This document shows positions 55,681 through 63,870 of a DNA stretch of 64,000 nucleotides, in pieces; within the stretch, counting starts at the first letter, position 1; each line of letters opens with the position of its first letter. The stretch is from Brumimicrobium sp041655765 (lineage in GTDB: Bacteria; Bacteroidota; Bacteroidia; Flavobacteriales_D; Crocinitomicaceae), in NCBI GenBank assembly GCA_041655765.1, contig JBBAEU010000003.1, positions 62,001 to 126,000 of the forward strand, in the 5' to 3' direction. The notes below the pieces were generated by a model. It saw nothing but the letters and a program-made list of their open reading frames with translations, did no database searches and had not been told where the DNA came from. The position numbers were made by a program, and so were the translations under genes.

Positions 55681-55886
55681 TTCTTTATTTTTTTATTTAT
55701 AAATTATTTTAGTTAAAAATTAAAAATCGAGGCAAGTTTATAGAACTTTTTTCCTACAAACTAATGTTTTTCAATCTTTTTCCTTTGTCATAGTATTGTC
55801 AGTCAACTGATTACAAGAGTCTTGACATTTGTATGACGAAAAAAACTGACAAAAATCATTTTTTTAAAGTTGAGTTTTGAGAGATT
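55681..55886. other. Intergenic region before the HmuY locus
   Basis: 206 nt between the DUF58 stop and the HmuY-sorting start. A box TAAACTTG lies in the minus direction with a TTTG at about 16 nt spacing, a one-mismatch promoter candidate. The palindrome TCAGT-CA-ACTGA is at 55799-55810, and GTCAA/TTGAC segments surround it; these could be operator sites but are short. No gene seen. Confidence 0.3.
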
Positions 55887-57209
55887 TTATATCAATCCTT
55901 TTGATTTTAACTCCAGATACTTGTTCACAGTAGAAATATTTAAGTCGTCTGGTTCGGTTAAAATGGATTGTATTCCATGTTGTTTTAATTCAAGGGCGAT
56001 TTTCTTCTTCAAATTCATTATTTCTTCAGCGATTGTTGACACATATAAATCGTGGATTGTGTCTGGGCTGTTATGTATTTGCTGTGTGAGTTCCATATTT
56101 TTAAAGAAAACAACCACAAGCACATGGTTTTTATTTAACTTTTTAAGAATAGGCAAAGCCCTTCTCATGGCCAAGACCGTTTCAAAGTTGGTGTAAAGCA
56201 TCAAAAGAGAACGTGTATTTACTTGTTTTCTTAAAGTTAGATACAGAAGCGGATAATTTGCCTCTTTAAACTCGGTTTTTTGTGCATAAAGAGATTCTAA
56301 AATATAGTGAAGCTGTTTATTTCCTGTGTTTGGGGCAATTTGGGTTCCTATTTTATGAGAAAAAGTAATCAGTCCCATTTTATCTCCTTTTCGCAGTGCA
56401 ATATTTGAAAACACAAGCGCACTGTTTATCGCATAATCCAAAAGCGTTAGTTTATTAAACTCGTGGTTCATGGAGCGTGATTTATCAATAATTACGTACA
56501 CAGGTTGTGATTTTTGTTCTTGGTATTGGTTTACCATCAACGATGAAGTTCTTGATGTGGCCTTCCAGTTTATACTGCGGATAACATCACCCTGAACATA
56601 GTCTTTTATTTGTTCAAATTCATTATTATGACCAATTCTTCTTATTCTTTTGATTCCAATTTGGGTTTGTTTATTAAACATTAAAAACTCCAGTTTTTTC
56701 ATTTGAAGAACAGAAGGGTAAACACTCACTTCTTGTGAAAAAGGGACAATAATTCGTCTCTCTAAGAGTCTAAAAAACGAATGTAAAAACACGTGAAAAT
56801 CTTTCCATTGATACACCCCTCGTTTTGTTGGAACAAATTTATATTTATAACTCAGACTTTCATTTTTCTTTAAAAATCCTTGAAAAGCGAGGTTTCTTGC
56901 CTGTAATTCTACCGGCGGTTCGTCATAAATCAGAATATAAAAAGGTTGGTGACTTTCGTTTTGAACCCAAATTTCAACTTCCGACTCATCTCCCAAGTTC
57001 AACCGTTCTGACAATTTTCGTTGGATTTCGATGGGATTTTTTGGAAGAAAAAGAATGAATAAATCCAGAATTGATAGAAACACCAAAGTAATCATTACAA
57101 ATTGTCCAACAAAAAGTAAAAAAGGTACATAATAACCCAAAACCATGAGGGTTATTCCTATTGCAAATACAATAAACCAAACTTGTGATATGTAAAATGA
57201 CTTAAACAT
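55887..57209 (-). CDS. DUF58 protein with VWA-like domain
   Basis: A 440-aa protein with two N-terminal membrane helices (about 10-30 and 35-55), a beta-rich part, then the DUF58 core: GHNNEFEQIKDYVQGDVIRSINWKATSRTSSLMVNQYQEQKSQPVYVIIDKSRSM at about 190-245, where D-Y-x-x-G-D-x-x-R-x-I-N-W-K is the family signature and D-K-S-R-S matches the metal-binding DxSxS of VWA domains. DUF58 genes usually follow a MoxR ATPase, as here (4-nt gap). Such pairs are thought to form metal-chelatase-like or chaperone machines that mature membrane or periplasmic targets. Last gene of the cluster. Confidence 0.87.
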   Translation of the reverse strand: MFKSFYISQVWFIVFAIGITLMVLGYYVPFLLFVGQFVMITLVFLSILDLFILFLPKNPIEIQRKLSERLNLGDESEVEIWVQNESHQPFYILIYDEPPVELQARNLAFQGFLKKNESLSYKYKFVPTKRGVYQWKDFHVFLHSFFRLLERRIIVPFSQEVSVYPSVLQMKKLEFLMFNKQTQIGIKRIRRIGHNNEFEQIKDYVQGDVIRSINWKATSRTSSLMVNQYQEQKSQPVYVIIDKSRSMNHEFNKLTLLDYAINSALVFSNIALRKGDKMGLITFSHKIGTQIAPNTGNKQLHYILESLYAQKTEFKEANYPLLYLTLRKQVNTRSLLMLYTNFETVLAMRRALPILKKLNKNHVLVVVFFKNMELTQQIHNSPDTIHDLYVSTIAEEIMNLKKKIALELKQHGIQSILTEPDDLNISTVNKYLELKSKGLI

Positions 57210-57213
57210 TTAG

Positions 57214-58281
57214 TTATCTAGGAACTTCAATTTCCTTTAATATTAATTCAATTATTTGGTACGGAGATGTTCCTTCCATTTCTGCATCAGGAGTTAAAAT
57301 TAATCGATGATTTAAAACGTGAGACGCAACAAACTGAATATCGTCTGGTATTACAAACTCCCTTCCCCTAATTCCTGCAATTGATTTGGCAGATTTAACA
57401 ATAGAAAGTGAGGCTCTTGGCGAAGCACCAAGATAAATTTTTCCGTGATTTCTTGTTTTATCTACAATTGTTGCAACATATTTTATCAAATCATCAGAAA
57501 TTGTAATCTGACCAATCAAGTCTTGAATTTTTTTAATGTCTTCTTTTGTGATAACAGGTTTTATATTACTCAAATCAGGAGTTTGAATATTGTTTTTGTA
57601 TCGATCTAAGATAGCTATTTCTTCTTCTAGGTTTGGCTGGTCGATGGTAATTTTAAACATAAACCTGTCCAATTGTGCCTCTGGAAGATTATATGTTCCT
57701 TCTTGTTCAATTGGGTTTTGAGTAGCAATAACCAAAAATGGAAATTCCATTTTATACAACATTCCTTCAAATGTAATTTGATGTTCTTCCATCACCTCAA
57801 AAAGTGCTGCTTGTGTTTTGGCTGGAGCCCTATTTATCTCATCAATCAAAACAATATTAGAAAACACAGGTCCTTTCTTAAAGAAAAATTCTGATTCTTT
57901 CATGTTAAAAACCGATGTTCCAATAACATCTGAAGGCATTAAATCGGGTGTAAACTGAATACGAGAAAAGTCAACATCTACAATTTTAGCCAAAACTTTT
58001 GCGGATAATGTTTTTGCAACTCCTGGAACACCTTCCAATAAAACATGACCAGAAGTAAAAATTCCTGTCATCAACAAATCCGCCATTTCCTTTTGTCCGA
58101 TAATATATTCAGCCATTTTTATACGGATGTCATTTATTTTCTGTGAAAGCCAAATCATTTCTTTGCTTTCTTCTTCAAAAGGCATTTTTTCGAGGGGATT
58201 TTTTTCTGGGGTTTGACTTTTATTCGGTTGATTTGTTTCATCCAAGTTGCCTTTCGGTTTGTATTTATCGTGTTCTTCCAT
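57214..58281 (-). CDS. MoxR-family AAA+ ATPase
   Basis: A 355-aa cytoplasmic ATPase. After a polar N-terminal tail come the AAA+ motifs: Walker A GVPGVAKTLSAK near 83-95, FTPDLMPSDVIGTSVFN, Walker B NIVLIDEINRAP near 140-151, sensor 1 VIATQNPIEQEGTYNLPEAQLDRF near 177-200, and arginine-finger region RASLSIVKSAKSIAGIRGREFVIPDDI near 300-325. MoxR proteins act with VWA partners; the DUF58 gene 4 nt after it is the likely partner. The target is not known. Sits between the DUF4350 gene (14 nt upstream) and DUF58. Confidence 0.93.
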   Translation of the reverse strand: MEEHDKYKPKGNLDETNQPNKSQTPEKNPLEKMPFEEESKEMIWLSQKINDIRIKMAEYIIGQKEMADLLMTGIFTSGHVLLEGVPGVAKTLSAKVLAKIVDVDFSRIQFTPDLMPSDVIGTSVFNMKESEFFFKKGPVFSNIVLIDEINRAPAKTQAALFEVMEEHQITFEGMLYKMEFPFLVIATQNPIEQEGTYNLPEAQLDRFMFKITIDQPNLEEEIAILDRYKNNIQTPDLSNIKPVITKEDIKKIQDLIGQITISDDLIKYVATIVDKTRNHGKIYLGASPRASLSIVKSAKSIAGIRGREFVIPDDIQFVASHVLNHRLILTPDAEMEGTSPYQIIELILKEIEVPR

Positions 58282-58295
58282 AATTTTATTATTAA

Positions 58296-59975
58296 TTAAA
58301 TTTCTCTGCCAATATTCTTTTGAATATGATTAAGGATATTGATATTATTTTTCTCCAAGTTACTCATAGATAAGCTAATTTTTTTATTGGTTTTTAATAC
58401 AATTATTAATTTTTCTGATTTTTGGTTTATAAACTTAATGTTTTCGTATAAAATAGACTTACTAAATCCAATAAAGGGTGTTAATTCAATTTTTTCTGGA
58501 GTTATTAAAAGGGCTGGTGTACTTAGCGACCTCATCCCTGAGAACAAGGCAATTCCTCCAAAAGGCCACAATAAGACACCCAAAGGAGATGTTTTGGCTA
58601 ATAAAACAAATCCCAAAACAATCAATAAAAATCCGCTTGTTGCAAATAAAACAGCTTGTTTTTTGTTTCTGTAAATATGAATTGGCTTATCTGAAAATTT
58701 ATCCTTCCGCTGAAAGTCCCAAATTCCAGATTTAAAATAAAAGTCTCGCTGTAAAGCGTAAGCATTAGATAGATATTCGTTAGAAATAATCCCTTTACTT
58801 TCAATGATTTTAAAAAGGTAATTAATTTCCTCTTGAGAGATATCTGCTTTTTTTGACAATGATAAAATGTTATCATTATCTTCCCGGTGGCTCATGTCGA
58901 TATAGAACTTATTATAAATTGCATGATATAAGTTTTGACGCATTATATTCAGAATTTTATTAGGCTGTTTTTTGGAATAATAAATTCCTGCTAAAGTATC
59001 AACATAACTAAATCCTGTGTTTTTTGATTGGATATACGCTGGAACAACGGGTCTTCTTCTTTTGCTTCTAAAGAACAGATATAAAATCACCCCAAAAACA
59101 GCCAAAATAAATCCCCAGCGGAATGCGGGATGTTTAAATATTTCTATGAGTAAACTAGGATTAGCCTGAACGCTTCCCAAATCTTCATTTGGGTTATATA
59201 GAATTGGTTCATATTGAACAAAAGAAAACCATTGAATCTTTGGCTGATTCAATACTTGTAAAACGTCTTTTAAATATTCCTTTCCTTCTATTGTTAGCAA
59301 ATGATGGTTTGTAAAAACGTTGGGATTCAGATGAATAAAAATATTGCCGGAACCGTATTTTATTTGAATAAATCCAGATCCATGTTTGCCAATCATGGTT
59401 AAAAGTTCAACATCATTATCTAATGCCTCCTGATTAAAAAACTCCCAAAATCCTTTTACGGTATCGTTTTCAAAAATATAGTAAAAATCGTATTTATTTC
59501 CGTCAATGGTGTGTGTAGCAACAGTGCCTGTAAAATACAAGATTGGGTTAGAAAGGAAAAACTGTTCTACGATATTATCAGGTAGTGTTTCAACAGAGAT
59601 AAACAATTCGTTCCCTTCAAAAACACTTGCCATAATCTTTTCATTTTCCTCTTCTGTTAATGTAAAGTTTTTACCAATAAACATAAACAATGAAGAGTCA
59701 ACCCCTACAACAGAATCAAAAAATTTATAATTTGAATATGCATTAAACTCCATAAATTTAGCGTCCGCAAACGCCAATTCTTGAAATACAAATAATCCAA
59801 ACGGATTTTTATTTTTTAATCCATATTTCTTTTTCCAATTTGACGAAACATATTCTTTTTTAGGTTTAGTTGAGGAGAATTTCTTTGCGTTTGAAGTAGA
59901 ATTTTGATATATAACAAGAATAATTCCAAGAGCTAGAACAACACTAAAAATATATATCAATTTCTTCCTATTCAC
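58296..59975 (-). CDS. DUF4350-like membrane protein (559 aa)
   Basis: The frame begins with GTG at 59975, overlapping the stop of the DUF4129 gene by 8 nt; no ATG is available nearby. Order: an N-terminal helix (about 5-25), a Rossmann/GATase-like extracytoplasmic domain (about 45-245, SSLFMFIGKNFTLTEEENEKIMASVFEGNELFISVETLP), a helix near 275-300, a cytoplasmic part with AGIYYSKKQPNKILNIMRQNLYHAI, and two further helices near 445-490. This fits DUF4350, which often accompanies MoxR-DUF58-DUF4129 clusters. The biochemical role is unknown. Confidence 0.78.
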   Translation of the reverse strand: MNRKKLIYIFSVVLALGIILVIYQNSTSNAKKFSSTKPKKEYVSSNWKKKYGLKNKNPFGLFVFQELAFADAKFMEFNAYSNYKFFDSVVGVDSSLFMFIGKNFTLTEEENEKIMASVFEGNELFISVETLPDNIVEQFFLSNPILYFTGTVATHTIDGNKYDFYYIFENDTVKGFWEFFNQEALDNDVELLTMIGKHGSGFIQIKYGSGNIFIHLNPNVFTNHHLLTIEGKEYLKDVLQVLNQPKIQWFSFVQYEPILYNPNEDLGSVQANPSLLIEIFKHPAFRWGFILAVFGVILYLFFRSKRRRPVVPAYIQSKNTGFSYVDTLAGIYYSKKQPNKILNIMRQNLYHAIYNKFYIDMSHREDNDNILSLSKKADISQEEINYLFKIIESKGIISNEYLSNAYALQRDFYFKSGIWDFQRKDKFSDKPIHIYRNKKQAVLFATSGFLLIVLGFVLLAKTSPLGVLLWPFGGIALFSGMRSLSTPALLITPEKIELTPFIGFSKSILYENIKFINQKSEKLIIVLKTNKKISLSMSNLEKNNINILNHIQKNIGREI

Positions 59976-60810
59976 TTTCTATTTGTTTTAAAAAATGATT
60001 AAAAAACTTTGAAAATCTTTCAAAAGTTGCTGGTTTTGGTTCATTTTTACCATACCACGTCCATTCATAAATTTGGATTGCTTTTTGAAAATCAAAAAAT
60101 TCCTTTTTTCCAGACACTTCTAACAAATAATGATAATTTGTTTTTTTCTTTTTCCATTTGATAAAACCTGCTTCGACAAATGCCTTAAGAGTTTGTATAT
60201 AATAAATTCTTATTGCCAATCGATAATTTTCTTCGTCAATTGCCTTTTTTAACTCTGTTTGTAAATCTGATTTTTTAATTGTTTCAGGATTTACATCTTC
60301 TGCAAAGTCATTTTCATTATTTGTCAATGTTCCTTTAGATGAACGACTTATTATCAAACGATAAACTAGGAATGCGACCAATCCAATCCCGATGAGATAG
60401 AAAATTAGCTGAATGGCATCTGGATTGGGATTAAAATTATCAATATTATTCGGTATTGGATTAAAGCCAGGTGCTTCAGAGTCTGGTATATTTAAGTCTT
60501 CAATATCTATATCATTTTTTGATTTTGTTTGTTTCTCAACGCCTTCTTTTTCTCCGTCTTTAAATAGTTTTTCCCTTGATTGTTCAACCTTTTCTTTATA
60601 AGTTTCATCTTTATACTCAATGGGTTTTGTTTTGATTGGCGTAGAATAAACTTGTTCTAACGATTTGTTTTTAAGTTTTTTATAATTTGTAGATTGTTTG
60701 TATTCAATCGTGTTGTTTAATCTTTCCCACGTTTCATCATACAATTGTTCTTGCAGCCGAATAATATTCGATAATGATATAAAAATCAATATGGCAAACA
60801 CGTTTTTCAT
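59968..60810 (-). CDS. DUF4129-containing membrane protein (280 aa)
   Basis: Signal peptide or anchor (about 1-18), a charged and flexible region (about 20-125, with EQSREKLFKDGEKEGVEK), one membrane helix (about 133-153), and a cytoplasmic C-terminal DUF4129 segment: AIDEENYRLAIRIYYIQTLKAFVEAGFIKWKKKKTNYHYLLEVSG ... IYEWTWYGKNEPKPATFERFSKFFNHFL. The YRLAIRxxYxxxL and W-Y-G elements are typical of DUF4129. In other bacteria this domain appears with transglutaminase, MoxR and DUF58 genes. Gap of 3 nt to the SpoIIM gene upstream, overlap of 8 nt with the next gene. Confidence 0.78.
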   Translation of the reverse strand: MKNVFAILIFISLSNIIRLQEQLYDETWERLNNTIEYKQSTNYKKLKNKSLEQVYSTPIKTKPIEYKDETYKEKVEQSREKLFKDGEKEGVEKQTKSKNDIDIEDLNIPDSEAPGFNPIPNNIDNFNPNPDAIQLIFYLIGIGLVAFLVYRLIISRSSKGTLTNNENDFAEDVNPETIKKSDLQTELKKAIDEENYRLAIRIYYIQTLKAFVEAGFIKWKKKKTNYHYLLEVSGKKEFFDFQKAIQIYEWTWYGKNEPKPATFERFSKFFNHFLKQIESE

Positions 60811-60813
60811 CTT

Positions 60814-62727
60814 TTATTCAAAATCTGCTGCTGTTTCTTTCACCCTATTTCTTTTTCCGAACTTTTTAAACTCATTTTTAAGACTAATGTGCTGTCTTTC
60901 TTCAACTCCAGACAAATAAACCAGCCCAATTCCTATAAAGAACAGCGGTAAAAGAAACAGCATAAACCCAATATAGAAAAATTGTCTTACCACATTAACC
61001 CAAACGATTGGTTTGTCAGATACATCAGCAAAAACGGGCAATAAAAAATCTGAAAGTCTGTCTAAAACATCCCTAATGTTTGGTTCTCCTAAATGATTTT
61101 CAAAAGAAAAGACAAACGCAAGCGGTTGAGCCAACAAAATAGTTGCCAAGCATAAAAGAGAAAACACAATAAAAGTACTGCTCCATTTTGTTGCAGAAAA
61201 CGAAAACCCTGATTTTAGATTTGGTTTTTTATCAAGTCCGACACTGGAAATTGGCAACAATAAAAATGGGAAAATAAAAATTGAAGGAATAAAGATATAA
61301 AAGGGGAGAAACACGGCGAGTGCATAGAAGGGCAAAATGGCAATCAACATTTTAAAAAATCGTTGCCTTACAAATGTTTTGAATTCCGCATCTTTATAAG
61401 ATATTTTATAGATATTATAAAACGTAATTAACCCAAGAAAAGTAATTGGAACAATCCAAGCAATGGAAACAACAAAGTCTTTTATTCCATTAAAGTTTAG
61501 TCCATTTGGATTTCCAAACAAGATGGAGAGTTGTGCTTCCCAATCAACATAATAAAACATGTTCATATCTTCAAAATGAACAAAAACTTGAAATATCCAA
61601 ATGAATAAAATTGCTGGAAAAACCCACTGAAAATTTTGTCGAATAATTTGCGTAATTGAAAACAAATAAACTTGGAAGGTTTCGCGGAAAACATCTGTAT
61701 TTTTTCTAATCTTAAACGGTTTAAAATTGAGTGACTCAAAAATGTTAACGTGTGATTCCTCATATACCTTTTCTGGATATTTTCTTGCTACTAATGCGGG
61801 ATAAATTACATAATAAAACAAAATAAAAGTAAAAGAGAACAGAATTATCATCCATTTTGACCAATCTGGTAAAATTAAATAATGTCTCGTAACATAGCTT
61901 TCTAAAAATCCAGCCATTATAAAAACTGGAATGAGTGACAACATAATTCTAACTCCACGCATTCCATTCATTTGTAGCGACTGCAGTCGGGTATAACTCC
62001 CTGGAAAAAGAAGTCCGTGTCCCAAAGTAAATCCAGCACCAGAAGCAATAATTATGGCAGAAATTTCAAAAGCACCATGAATCCAAATGGTTAAAAATGA
62101 AGTCAACAGTAATCCTTTTAACTTAAACAAGTACTGAAAAACACCAACCATAATTCCATTTTGAAACAAAACAATATGGGTTCCGATAGAAAAAAAAGCA
62201 CCTCCAATAAAACAGAGAAGCGCAACAAAGATATTATTCAAGGTAATTTCCAGAAACATTGAACCTTGTGAAGAAGCTCCATAAACACCCAAAGGATTTC
62301 CTTCAACAATGTTTTGTTCAGTCATTTCAATATAGTCTTCCCCCAGAATTTTTGTAGCATAATTAACATCTTGATTTGTAGAAAAAGCACCAATTGCCCC
62401 ATAAATAAGAAACAAGAAAAGGGCAAATAACAAGTTTTTTCTTGCCCTATAAATTTCGAGTGGCAAATCTACTGTCCACGCCTGAATAATGGCTAAAAAA
62501 GGCTCTTTTTTTTGTTTATAAAGTTTTCCATGAACTGCTTGAGTAAGGTTGTTTAAAAAAGACCGAACAATTCGCTTTTCGTAGAAGGTTTGAGCATAAC
62601 TTAGATCATTATTAAGTTCAGTATATAGTTCTCTAATCTCTTCAGGGTTTGAAGAGGAAGAGGACAGTTTTTTTTCATAACGAATCCACTTCTCCTTATT
62701 TTGTTCAATAAATTGAGTTTCTTTCAT
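60814..62727 (-). CDS. SpoIIM/DUF95-family membrane protein with a second membrane half (637 aa)
   Basis: The N-terminal ~325 residues are a SpoIIM-like protein: a polar helical start (KWIRYEKKLSSSSSNPEEIRELYTELNNDLSYAQTFY), a basic amphipathic stretch near 80-105, and about five or six helices with GVYGASSQGSMFLEITLNNIFVALLCFIGGAFFSIGTHIVLFQNGIMVGVF, LTIWIHGAFEISAIIIASGAGFTLGHGLLFPG (conserved H-G-x-x-E pattern). Residues about 335-600 add another six or so hydrophobic helices that I do not recognise. In related clusters SpoIIM is usually ~320 aa, so this looks like a fusion with a neighbouring membrane protein. It heads the cluster; sporulation is not implied. Confidence 0.82.
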   Translation of the reverse strand: MKETQFIEQNKEKWIRYEKKLSSSSSNPEEIRELYTELNNDLSYAQTFYEKRIVRSFLNNLTQAVHGKLYKQKKEPFLAIIQAWTVDLPLEIYRARKNLLFALFLFLIYGAIGAFSTNQDVNYATKILGEDYIEMTEQNIVEGNPLGVYGASSQGSMFLEITLNNIFVALLCFIGGAFFSIGTHIVLFQNGIMVGVFQYLFKLKGLLLTSFLTIWIHGAFEISAIIIASGAGFTLGHGLLFPGSYTRLQSLQMNGMRGVRIMLSLIPVFIMAGFLESYVTRHYLILPDWSKWMIILFSFTFILFYYVIYPALVARKYPEKVYEESHVNIFESLNFKPFKIRKNTDVFRETFQVYLFSITQIIRQNFQWVFPAILFIWIFQVFVHFEDMNMFYYVDWEAQLSILFGNPNGLNFNGIKDFVVSIAWIVPITFLGLITFYNIYKISYKDAEFKTFVRQRFFKMLIAILPFYALAVFLPFYIFIPSIFIFPFLLLPISSVGLDKKPNLKSGFSFSATKWSSTFIVFSLLCLATILLAQPLAFVFSFENHLGEPNIRDVLDRLSDFLLPVFADVSDKPIVWVNVVRQFFYIGFMLFLLPLFFIGIGLVYLSGVEERQHISLKNEFKKFGKRNRVKETAADFE

Positions 62728-62792
62728 AAACTAAAGCTAAAATAACTTTTTTTTAGAAAGGGACTCAAAAAATATGCGGTTTTAATTTTATC

Positions 62793-63044
62793 TTACTGGC
62801 TTTGACTTATAAAATTCAGCCAAGAGCCTCCGTTTTCACAATCTATTCCCTGAGATTTAAGCCATTGCACGGCGTAACCACTTCTACTTCCAGATGCACA
62901 ACAAAGAATTGGATTCTCCATTGCTTTAATTTCCTCTATGTGTTCAGGAATTTCTGCCAAAGGAATATTAATTGTTCCTTCAGCGTGTCCCATGCTGTAT
63001 TCAATGGGTTCTCTAACATCTATTATTGGATTGTTTTCTGCCAT
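62793..63044 (-). CDS. Single-domain rhodanese (83 aa)
   Basis: A short cytoplasmic rhodanese-fold protein: IIDVREPIEYSMGHAEGTINIPLAEIP at about 7-33 and the active-site loop CCASGSRSGYAVQWL at about 48-62, with a catalytic cysteine one residue before the ASGSRS loop, then GGSWLNF at the end. Sulfur-transfer or sulfide handling is the usual role; no substrate can be named. It has its own TAATTTTG box and sits between the response regulator and the SpoIIM cluster. Confidence 0.9.
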   Translation of the reverse strand: MAENNPIIDVREPIEYSMGHAEGTINIPLAEIPEHIEEIKAMENPILCCASGSRSGYAVQWLKSQGIDCENGGSWLNFISQSQ

Positions 63045-63061
63045 TTTAGTTTAATTTAATG

Positions 63062-63069
63062 CAAAATTA
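63062..63069 (-). promoter_or_regulatory. Promoter -7 box (TAATTTTG) of the rhodanese gene
   Basis: TAnnTTTG match ending 17 nt before the ATG at 63044; -33 region lacks a TTG. Confidence 0.4.
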
Positions 63070-63127
63070 AAGAAAGAAAAGGGGTTAAAAAGTAACTTTA
63101 GTAACACAATGATTGTTTCTTTAATAT

Positions 63128-63159
63128 AAATACCATTCTTCATAAAAACAATGGTATTT
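63128..63159 (-). terminator. 10-bp perfect hairpin after the response regulator
   Basis: AAATACCATT / AATGGTATTT around a 12-nt loop, starting 9 nt after the response-regulator stop on the minus strand. The minus-strand tail (TATATTAAAG) is not a good T tract, so it may be a weak terminator or a stabilising stem. Confidence 0.5.
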
Positions 63160-63168
63160 GTCAACTTT

Positions 63169-63870
63169 TTAGTGGTTAACAAACTTATAGCCAACGCCTC
63201 TTATGCTTTGGAATAATTTGGGGTTTTTGGGGTCTTTTTCAAAGATTTTTCGAAACGCTAAGATATAGTTGTCTATCGTTCGGGAAGTTGGTGTTGATTT
63301 ATCATCACTCCACAACTCTTTTAAAATAAAATCTCGGGGCACAACTTCACCTTCATGCTCAAAGAATAATTGAATTAATTCAATTTCTCGTTTAGACAAT
63401 TCTATTTTACCTCCATTCTCCCTTTCTACTTCAAAAGTTAACGTATTTACCTTTGAGTCACCAAGTTTAAGAGTTTCATTTTGAATACTTGTTTTTTCTT
63501 TTCTATTGATTAAAATTTTAACCCTCAACAGTAACTCTTCTAAATCAAAAGGTTTTCCTAAGTAATCATCTGCCCCTAATTTTAATCCTTTAATTTTATC
63601 AGAAGAAGTGCCTTTTGCAGACATAAATAAAATAAGGGTTGAAGGCGACTCTTCTTTATATATTTTACAAATATCCCAACCACTAACTTCTGGGAGCATA
63701 ACGTCCAGAATCACCAAATCATAATTATGTAAATTGGGAGCAAATTCAATTGCCTCTTTTCCGTCAGCAATAGATGTTACTTCATACCCTTCCATTTTAA
63801 GGTTTAATTCAATAATCTCATTAAGGTTTCCCTCATCTTCGACAAGCAGTATTTTTTTTAAATTATTCAC
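63169..63870 (-). CDS. OmpR/PhoB-family response regulator
   Basis: The GTG at 63870 (233 aa) is chosen: the conserved MNNLKKILLVEDEGN start begins there, and it overlaps the upstream gene's stop by 8 nt. A longer frame continues upstream but is only the out-of-frame reading of the neighbour. Receiver domain: acidic pair Glu11-Asp12, phospho-acceptor Asp56 in LVILDVMLPEVSGWD, Ser/Thr in ILFMSAKG, and Lys near 107 in YLGKPF. The C-terminal winged helix (about 135-233: LSKREIELIQLFFEHEGEVVPRDFILKELWSDDKSTPTSRTIDNYILAFRKIFEKDPKNPKLFQSIRGVGYKF) binds DNA. No kinase gene adjoins inside the window. Confidence 0.93.
   Translation of the reverse strand: MNNLKKILLVEDEGNLNEIIELNLKMEGYEVTSIADGKEAIEFAPNLHNYDLVILDVMLPEVSGWDICKIYKEESPSTLILFMSAKGTSSDKIKGLKLGADDYLGKPFDLEELLLRVKILINRKEKTSIQNETLKLGDSKVNTLTFEVERENGGKIELSKREIELIQLFFEHEGEVVPRDFILKELWSDDKSTPTSRTIDNYILAFRKIFEKDPKNPKLFQSIRGVGYKFVNH

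Noticed and set aside
60814..62727. Sporulation function from the SpoIIM similarity
   Set aside because: SpoIIM-like proteins occur widely in non-sporulating bacteria; no other sporulation gene is present and the MoxR-DUF58 context differs.
63128..63159. A second copy of the sufB operator motif
   Set aside because: The core TACCATT/AATGGTA is shared, but the spacing (12-nt loop rather than 4) and position after a stop codon fit a transcript-end stem better than an operator.
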